Below are positions 58,208 through 64,000 of a stretch of 64,000 nucleotides of DNA, piece after piece. Both the position numbers and the translations under genes were made by a program. The stretch spans positions 124,001 through 188,000 of the forward strand of contig CBDBED010000007.1 of NCBI GenBank assembly GCA_965204245.1, given 5' to 3'. This stretch comes from JAAXIE01 sp965204245 (GTDB lineage Bacteria > Chloroflexota > Dehalococcoidia > Lucifugimonadales > JAAXIE01). A model generated the notes under the pieces. That model was not told the DNA's origin, did no database searches, and saw nothing but the letters and a program-made list of their open reading frames with translations. How positions within the stretch are numbered: the stretch's first letter is position 1; every line of letters starts with the position of its first letter.

Positions 58208-59221
58208 CTATGCGGGCTGCCACCTGAGAAGCCCGGAGTCGTCCAGCACCGAAGGGTTCACGCATGACATGGGCCAGCGCCCCCTCAGCACCAGCCCAAT
58301 CTCCCTCCCTACCCTCGTCCTGGCCCCCTCCGCAAATCTGCCCGACGCCGACGCCACATGCGCGCTCAACGTCACGTTCTCCAGACCAAGAAGCGGGTTG
58401 CCCGGGTCCGGCGGCTCCGTTTCCATCACGTCCAAGGCAGCGTGACTGATCCACCCCTCTTCCAAGGCTCTTGCCAAGGCAGCCTCGTCCACGGTGGAGC
58501 CCCTGCCCGTGTTGACGAAGATGGACAGCGGCTTCATCATCCTGAACTGCTCCTCCCCGATCATCCTCCTCGTGCCGCCGGTGCCGGGGAGATGGTTTGA
58601 CACGATATCCGACCGTTGGAGCAACTCCGCCAGTCCCACCGGCTCCACCCCGAATTGGACCATCACCGTCTCCCTGACGAAGGGATCGTGGGCCAGAATT
58701 CGGACTCCGAAGGGCTTCATCAAAGGCACTACCGCCCTAGCGATGTTCCCGAACGAGATTAGCCCCAGCGTCTGGCCCAACAGCCGGGGGAACTGGTACA
58801 AGTGGGGCCGCCCTTCCGCCCAGCGTCCCTCCCGCACCATTCTATCCACCACCAGCAGCCGCCGGTGTGCCCCCAAGATCAGCGCCACCGTATGCTCGGC
58901 CACCTCTTGCACGAAGGTGTCCGGGCAGTTGGTTACCGGGATGCCCTTGGCCGTAGCCGCCGGCACATCCACCAAGTCGGTGCCCACGCTGTCCAGCGCA
59001 ATGATCCTGCACTTCTCCAATCCGTTGACCACGTTCCGCGATAGGGGCATGTCCCTCGTGATGATGGCATCCGCGTCATGCGCCCCGGCCACAAACTCAT
59101 CGTCCGACGCCGCCGGGACCTCGGTTATCTCATAATCCAGACCCTGCAGCCCCTCCATCTCGCGCCTGTAGTCGTCAACAAAGTCAGGACGCCCCTGAGC
59201 CACAATCTTAAAATCCGCCAT
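58208..59221 (-). CDS. D-2-hydroxyacid dehydrogenase family (CtBP-like)
   Basis: 337 residues. The Rossmann glycine loop is degenerate: LGLISFGNIARAV in place of the GxGxxG, with two of three glycines changed. Catalytic residues remain: Arg in NTGRGSTVDEAAL, Glu in METEPPDPGNP and His in LSAHVAS. The C-terminal binding protein group shows the same PLSRNV, DSVGTDLVDVPAA and AEHTVALILGAHRR segments. NAD(H)-linked reduction of a 2-ketoacid is likely but the substrate is unknown. Confidence 0.8.
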   Translation of the reverse strand: MADFKIVAQGRPDFVDDYRREMEGLQGLDYEITEVPAASDDEFVAGAHDADAIITRDMPLSRNVVNGLEKCRIIALDSVGTDLVDVPAATAKGIPVTNCPDTFVQEVAEHTVALILGAHRRLLVVDRMVREGRWAEGRPHLYQFPRLLGQTLGLISFGNIARAVVPLMKPFGVRILAHDPFVRETVMVQFGVEPVGLAELLQRSDIVSNHLPGTGGTRRMIGEEQFRMMKPLSIFVNTGRGSTVDEAALARALEEGWISHAALDVMETEPPDPGNPLLGLENVTLSAHVASASGRFAEGARTRVGREIGLVLRGRWPMSCVNPSVLDDSGLLRWQPA

Positions 59222-59285
59222 GTCGGTCCCCCTGCTTCACTTGGTTTCTGATGGTCTGCGCTGCCGGTACCTCAACACATCTCGG

Positions 59286-61745
59286 TTAACGCAACAACAC
59301 GGTCAGGGTGTATGAACCAGTGCCCCAACCTGACACCCCAACATAGTAGTCGCCCGAATTCGGGGCCTCCCAGACGATGCGAGATGCCAGAGTATCTCCA
59401 AAGTCGTCGTTGTATGCCACTTCCCATCCGTCGGAGTCCAGAAGTTCAGCCACCGAGTCCTCCAGTGTGCCCAAAGCCACGTCTATCTGGTAGGCCTGCC
59501 CGGCTTCCGCACTGAATTGGAAGAAGTCGGTGTCGCCCTCGTGTCCCAGGATCCCCTTGGCCTCCTCTCCCACCTCAACAGCCGTTGCTCTGTCCGTATC
59601 GTTCCCGTGATCGTCCGTAATGTCGGTAAGAGAGACCGTCAGGGTGTATGAACCAGTGCCCCAACCTGACACCCCAACATAGTAGTCGCCCGAATTCGGG
59701 GCCTCCCAGACGATGCGGGATGCCAGAGTGTCTCCAAAATCGTCGTTGTATGCCACTTCCCATCCGTCGGAGTCCAGAAGTTCAGCCACCGAGTCCTCCA
59801 GTGTGCCCAAAGCCACGTCTATCTGGTAGGCCTGCCCAGTCTCCCCTTCAAAGGCAAAGCAATCTACTTCACCGTCGTGGTCGATGTTGCCTTGCGTAGG
59901 TTCGTCAAGTATCAGTCCAGACAATGCGTCGACCATCCGGGTGCAGTTTGCGCGATCTGCTGATACGGCTGCGGGTATGGGTACGGTCGCGGGCATGGCC
60001 GGCTCAGGTCCGGCCGTTTGGACAGACGGAGCAAGCGTCGCCATGGGAGCAGACGCTGGAGCATCTGCCACGTTCCTTGCCGGCCTGTCCGTCGGTGTTG
60101 CGAACGTGATCACGGCACTGATGGTAACCAGACTTTCATCGACGGCAGCGCCCAGGAGGAACCCTTCTAGAGGGGCCACAAAGGGTTCTGCCGTTTCTCC
60201 ATATTCCTCCAACTCTGTTTGGTCTAACTGATCAAGCGCCTCTTGCACGATCCGCCTGATGTTGGCGAACGCCACCAAGTCGGTCGAGCCGCCCACCGCT
60301 TCCAGCGGACGGCTGAAGGCGGAGCTTTCCCGCAATGACGGGATGTCTCTCTTTTCCGTTAAGACGGCCTTCCGCAGGGACGTCAAAGTCGTGCCGATGA
60401 CGACGTAATCGTCCAGCACGACATACCCCGGCATGAAGTTGGACGTCTCTAGCTCGTCGCCCACGTCCGCGACCACGGCTTCATTCCCCTCGATATCGAC
60501 GTCGTCAAACTCGACGCCCTCGTCCTCCAAGGCGCTCCGGATACTCTCCATCCCGGAAAGAGCCTTGGCCCTGTCGTCGAACTCCAAGTACGCGTTGGCG
60601 TGAATCTCATCGGTGCTGAAGGGGGCACCATCCGGCAAGAGTAAGGAGAAGGCCATCTCCCCTGTCATCCAGTCGAGGGCGTCCCGCTCTATGTCGATGC
60701 CAGTTTCGGCTTCAATCTCGTCCAACGTCTCGTCGAGTTCCAGGTCGGGGAGGTCGGCCAACTCATCTCTGAGTCTCTCCCAAGCTTCCTGTACACCCAC
60801 AAAGGAGACCAGCGCAACGGTGTCCTCGGACGCCAGTCCGGCAGAGCCCACGTCATTGGCAACTGCGGGGACAAATAGCTGGTCCTGAACAGGGTAGCCG
60901 AAGGAGGTCGAAAGCAGTATTCCGTTGTCTATGAAGGACGAAGAGGCCACGATGAAGTCGGGCAGTTGGTCGCTGAATTCCTGCACGCTCCCAACTATCT
61001 CTTCGCCAAGAGCTTCCTCTCCCGATTGGTCGATGATTCCGGCGACGTCGATGTACATGAGTCCGAACCGAGGACTCTCGGCGGCTTCCCGGGCCTCCTG
61101 AAACCCAGGGTCGTCGAACAGAGAGGGGTGGTCCTGCCCGGAATCAATCCTGTCGAAGGTCGAGTCCAGCATCCCGGCTCCGGTGGCAACGATGATGTAG
61201 TCGTCCGCAAGGGCGATATGAATGCTGAGGTCATCGGACGGGTCGACCACAAAGGTCAAGCGGCCGCGGGTGAGGGTTTCCTCGTACTCTGTTTCGCCGG
61301 ACTCTTCGCCATAGGCCAGCAGCTTGCGAAGGAAGGACTCGGCCGCAGCCTTGTCAGTGTGCCCGATGAACGCAACGACTTCCGGCGTCTCTTCTATCCC
61401 CTCGAAGCTGGGAATCGCAAAAGCGATCTCGGGGCCCACCCAGGGAAACAACTCCTGCTCGACATCAATGTCCGTCTCCTCCTCCAAGTCCTCGTAGAGC
61501 TCGTCCAGCCTCTCCTGGAACTTGGGGTTCTCCTTGAACAGGTCCACGATGTCCCGGACCTTCGTAAGCTGCCCCACCCCAGGACGGAGGTTCATGGAAG
61601 CATAGAGGGATGTCTCCACAGGCACGAACTTGGCTGTCTCCTCGGGTGAATGCGACAGGGACTGGAACTGGATGTAAATGTAAGCCCCCACGGCCCCGGC
61701 CCCGCCGAGAACCACCACCAGTAGACCGACTATGACCTTTAACAT
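59286..61745 (-). CDS. Large DUF3352-like exported protein with duplicated C-terminal PPC-like domains
   Basis: 819 residues. An N-terminal anchor (MLKVIVGLLVVVLGGAGAVG) precedes a DUF3352-like region (PVETSLYASMNLRPGVGQLTKVRDIVDLFKE, ELFPWVGPEIAFAIPSFEG) up to about 550. Then come a Pro/Ala/Thr linker and two PPC-like beta domains (QAYQIDVALGTLEDSVAELL ... DYYVGVSGWGTGSYTLTV), about 112 residues apart. The two domains are nearly the same at DNA level, so the duplication is recent. DUF3352 proteins are common in cyanobacteria and Chloroflexota; the role is unknown, plausibly surface binding. Confidence 0.75.
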   Translation of the reverse strand: MLKVIVGLLVVVLGGAGAVGAYIYIQFQSLSHSPEETAKFVPVETSLYASMNLRPGVGQLTKVRDIVDLFKENPKFQERLDELYEDLEEETDIDVEQELFPWVGPEIAFAIPSFEGIEETPEVVAFIGHTDKAAAESFLRKLLAYGEESGETEYEETLTRGRLTFVVDPSDDLSIHIALADDYIIVATGAGMLDSTFDRIDSGQDHPSLFDDPGFQEAREAAESPRFGLMYIDVAGIIDQSGEEALGEEIVGSVQEFSDQLPDFIVASSSFIDNGILLSTSFGYPVQDQLFVPAVANDVGSAGLASEDTVALVSFVGVQEAWERLRDELADLPDLELDETLDEIEAETGIDIERDALDWMTGEMAFSLLLPDGAPFSTDEIHANAYLEFDDRAKALSGMESIRSALEDEGVEFDDVDIEGNEAVVADVGDELETSNFMPGYVVLDDYVVIGTTLTSLRKAVLTEKRDIPSLRESSAFSRPLEAVGGSTDLVAFANIRRIVQEALDQLDQTELEEYGETAEPFVAPLEGFLLGAAVDESLVTISAVITFATPTDRPARNVADAPASAPMATLAPSVQTAGPEPAMPATVPIPAAVSADRANCTRMVDALSGLILDEPTQGNIDHDGEVDCFAFEGETGQAYQIDVALGTLEDSVAELLDSDGWEVAYNDDFGDTLASRIVWEAPNSGDYYVGVSGWGTGSYTLTVSLTDITDDHGNDTDRATAVEVGEEAKGILGHEGDTDFFQFSAEAGQAYQIDVALGTLEDSVAELLDSDGWEVAYNDDFGDTLASRIVWEAPNSGDYYVGVSGWGTGSYTLTVLLR
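59303..59501 (-). repeat. Intragenic direct repeat, copy A
   Basis: A 199-bp segment encoding the last PPC-like domain. It is repeated 336 bp away (59639-59837) with about three differences (for example GCGAGATGCC against GCGGGATGCC). Confidence 0.9.
59639..59837 (-). repeat. Intragenic direct repeat, copy B
   Basis: Second copy of the 199-bp unit, encoding the first of the two PPC-like domains; the linker between the units codes for DITDDHGNDTDRATAVEV. Confidence 0.9.
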
Positions 61746-61998
61746 TCCCTTCTCCTCGGTTCACAGCGAATCGCCCGCGATCGCGCCCACGCTAGCCTTC
61801 CACATGACGCACCACAAGGTTCATTCGTACCTGATTCGAAGGGTATTCTTGTACCTTAACAGACAGGCACAGGAGTATTTTGCCACCCTCACCTTTGAGC
61901 TGCCACATAGGCAGCGTTGAGCCGTGGGCTGGAGCCAGGCGTGGGTCGCATAATATGATTTCTTACGTAAATCAGTTTTGTATCTAACCACCACCCCA

Positions 61999-63522
61999 TC
62001 ACACCCACAACCTCACACCCCCAGTCCCCCTCAAAAAAGCCAGCATCAAAGCATCCGCCTTGTCCGGCGAAGCCAGCCCCCGCGCTCGCATCTCACCCTT
62101 CCGCTCAATGAAAAGCTGCCCCCGGCTATTCTGCCCCGGCTTCAAAGACGCTAGCTGTCCCGCCAGTTCCGGATCGTTGGGTATGGCTATTGCCCCTTGG
62201 TTGAACATCTCAAACAGACCCCAGTACCCTTCGGCCCGCAGGTTGGCAAACAGCTTCCTCTGGCGGGCGGGCCGTCCCACGTTGATGCCCCTCACCGGCA
62301 GGTTTAGCTCCTTCAGCCGGTCCACCACCCCCGCACCGACACCAATCTCGTCCACCACGATCCGCTCCGGCCTCCACCGGCGGTGCGCCTCCACGATCCT
62401 CCCCGTCAGTTCCATCGTATCCAGACCCCGGTACGCCTTCATCTCCAGCACCGTGTCCGAGTTGGCCGCCACCAGCACGCTCTGGTCTCCCCCGAACCGC
62501 GCCACATCCACCGCCAGAACCGTGGCTGCCTCCCCCTCCTCCTCTTCCTCCGCCAGCCCTTTGGAGTCACGCCCCTCGGCATAGCGCGCAATCGCCTGTT
62601 CGATCTTGCTCAACGGTATCAGGCTGTCCTGTGGATGGTCGCTGAACCTCCCCAGCACCCTCGCTTGATACATCGGGCTATCCTCACCCCACAGAACCGC
62701 CCGCTCCGCCACCCATTCCGTCGTCGTCAGGCCCGGCACTACCACCCGCTGTTGCTCCACGTTGGGGGACTCCAGCGCCGATATGGTGATGGTATGGAAC
62801 ACGCCCCGGTCTTCATAAAACGCCCGCCGGAACGCCCCCGAATCGCTGGTGGGGTTCCCGATGAGCAGCAGCTTGCAGTTGCTCGCCGTCATCACCGCGT
62901 CGATGGCCTCATAGATTTCCTCGCTCACACCCTCCGCCTCGTCCACCACGATTAGCATGTTCGGAGAATGGAACCCCTGGAACTGGTCCGCCTCGTCCGT
63001 CGACAGCCCCAGCGCAAACCGGTCATGCGCAATCTCCAAGCGCGTGCTGAACATGTTGCCCCCCAGAGGTCGCGCCGCATTCCCGTGCAGTCGCCCAATC
63101 TCCCGCCACAGCACATGCCGCACTTGCCGCGCCGTCGGCGCCGTCGTCAGCACGATGGCCGGTGCATGGCACGACAGGAACCACAGCACGGCCACCGCCG
63201 CTGTAAACCCTTTCCCCAGTCCGTTCCCCGCCTTCACCGCAACCCGCCTGTTGTCCCGCACCGCCTTCAGCACCTCTTCCTGCTTGCTCCACAGCCGCAC
63301 CCCCAGATAGGCTCGCGCAAACCCCACCGGCGACTCCCTCAAGGCCTCTGCTATCTCTTCCGGTGTCGGGTTCCCGCCCGCCCCATCGGCCCCCTCATCG
63401 GAATAGCCCCCACTCGCCTCACCTGAATCGTCCCCGCCGGAATAGTCATCAAACAACGCACCCCAATGCACCCCCTCTCCAGCAGTTTGCCAAGTCGCCC
63501 CCGCCCCTTCCCCTATTTGCAT
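61999..63522 (-). CDS. Phage terminase large subunit-like protein
   Basis: 507 residues. N-terminal 55 residues are Gly/Asp/Glu-rich. Walker A-like AGNGLGKGF at 98-106 lacks the usual Ser/Thr after the Lys (Gly instead), and Walker B-like LIVVDEAEG is near 190. A nuclease-like Asp is in LAVDVARFGGDQS, with VVDEIGVGAGVVDRLKELN after it and DKADALMLAF at the end. This pattern matches DNA-packaging terminases of tailed phages. It overlaps the small-subunit gene by 10 nt (ATGCAAATAG). A left-over of a prophage or a gene-transfer-agent-like element is suggested. The 253 bp between it and the DUF3352 gene hold no gene. Confidence 0.7.
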   Translation of the reverse strand: MQIGEGAGATWQTAGEGVHWGALFDDYSGGDDSGEASGGYSDEGADGAGGNPTPEEIAEALRESPVGFARAYLGVRLWSKQEEVLKAVRDNRRVAVKAGNGLGKGFTAAVAVLWFLSCHAPAIVLTTAPTARQVRHVLWREIGRLHGNAARPLGGNMFSTRLEIAHDRFALGLSTDEADQFQGFHSPNMLIVVDEAEGVSEEIYEAIDAVMTASNCKLLLIGNPTSDSGAFRRAFYEDRGVFHTITISALESPNVEQQRVVVPGLTTTEWVAERAVLWGEDSPMYQARVLGRFSDHPQDSLIPLSKIEQAIARYAEGRDSKGLAEEEEEGEAATVLAVDVARFGGDQSVLVAANSDTVLEMKAYRGLDTMELTGRIVEAHRRWRPERIVVDEIGVGAGVVDRLKELNLPVRGINVGRPARQRKLFANLRAEGYWGLFEMFNQGAIAIPNDPELAGQLASLKPGQNSRGQLFIERKGEMRARGLASPDKADALMLAFLRGTGGVRLWV

Positions 63523-63986
63523 TCCCGCAACCTCTCCACAAGCTCCGCTAGATTCTCGTCCTTGCCTCCCTCGGACTCAGCCTGCCGTTGCCTGTTCCTC
63601 GCCTGCCGTAGGAGCTGGTTATACGTCACCGGCTTGTACGACTTCAGAAGGAACATCAGCAGCCGGTCATTCCCCCCGAACGCCCGCTTGTACGCCTCCA
63701 TTTCCAAGTCTTCCACCAGCCCATCACGCGCCTCCCGCCACGCCTTCGCAAACTCTGGGTCACTGTCCCGCCACCGGTAGATTGTCCGGCGATCAACCCC
63801 AGCCACCATGGCGGCCTTCACCACTGAATTTCCCAGCATGTGCGACGCCAGAAACTTCTCCTTCGCTAACCGCGTTTCACGCTCCTTCTCGCTGCGCCGC
63901 CCTTTTTTCTTCCTCCCATCATCCCTCTCCACAGTCTCCTCCCTCTCCTCTTCGCTGCCATCCGCATAGCCATTCCCTCTGGTCAC
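63513..63986 (-). CDS. Phage terminase small subunit-like protein (may extend past the window edge)
   Basis: 157 residues from GTG 63986; the frame is open upstream to the window edge (codons read F-E-Q-E-V), so the true start may lie outside. KEKFLASHMLGNSVVKAAMVAGVDRRTIYRWRDSDPEFAKAWREARDG contains a helix-turn-helix typical of small terminases that recognise pac/cos DNA. A basic N-terminus (RKKKGRRSEKERE) precedes it. It is coupled to the large subunit. Confidence 0.65.
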   Translation of the reverse strand: MTRGNGYADGSEEEREETVERDDGRKKKGRRSEKERETRLAKEKFLASHMLGNSVVKAAMVAGVDRRTIYRWRDSDPEFAKAWREARDGLVEDLEMEAYKRAFGGNDRLLMFLLKSYKPVTYNQLLRQARNRQRQAESEGGKDENLAELVERLRECK

Positions 63987-64000
63987 CTCTTGCTCAAACT

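Noticed and set aside
1..64000. tRNA, rRNA, integrase or insertion sequence
   Set aside because: None was recognised on either strand; the terminase genes are the only mobile-element-like genes seen.

Overview
The window reads as a piece of a GC-rich, free-living bacterial chromosome, most likely a Chloroflexota of the Dehalococcoidia / SAR202 type. This is an inference from gene content: many Rieske ring-hydroxylating oxygenases, many luciferase-like (LLM) flavin oxidoreductases, orphan molybdenum hydroxylase large subunits, TTT transport, Uma2 and DUF2283/HicBA small genes, and a minCDE operon. No rRNA, tRNA or CRISPR array was seen.

Region 1 (1-13.4 kb) is an aromatic-degradation block. 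It holds a LigB-type ring-cleavage dioxygenase end, a BphB-like cis-dihydrodiol dehydrogenase, a PncC-type amidase, a Uma2 protein, two tandem near-duplicate phthalate-dioxygenase-like Rieske oxygenases, an NAD-binding epimerase relative that has lost its Tyr, a third Rieske oxygenase, two VOC proteins, a molybdenum hydroxylase subunit, a 4,5-dihydroxyphthalate-decarboxylase-like protein and an LLM oxidoreductase. Together these cover the step types ring dihydroxylation, dihydrodiol oxidation, decarboxylation and extradiol cleavage.

Region 2 (13.5-18 kb, minus strand) is a tripartite tricarboxylate transporter operon (tctC-tctA-tctB order) whose binding protein has an unusual repeat-rich N-terminal extension. 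Region 3 (18-43.4 kb) is a mosaic of catabolic enzymes: a second molybdenum hydroxylase lacking its catalytic Glu, alpha/beta hydrolases, amidases, amidohydrolase, LLM enzymes, a cytochrome-b-like/sulfite-oxidase fusion, HAD dehalogenase, MetE-like proteins, LigB, dienelactone hydrolase, isochorismatase and a solute-binding lipoprotein. A HicB/HicA pair sits inside it.

Region 4 (43.4-50 kb) carries minC-minD-minE, gamma-glutamyltransferase, a hydrolase and full-length CinA. Region 5 (50-58.1 kb) is rich in small genes: an unknown overlapping pair, a second Uma2, a di-iron ferritin-like protein that appears to start at AUC, two OsmC proteins, a MetE-like protein, a DUF4258/DUF2283/DUF2283-like cassette, and a tandem duplication of a HicB/HicA-like module. 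One HicA copy of that module is interrupted by a 33-unit array of a 14-bp repeat and then ends at a stop codon. Region 6 (58.2-64 kb) holds a 2-hydroxyacid dehydrogenase, a large DUF3352-like surface protein with a recent internal duplication, and a phage terminase pair running off the right edge.

Functional names rest on motifs and remembered family features read by eye; no database search was run.
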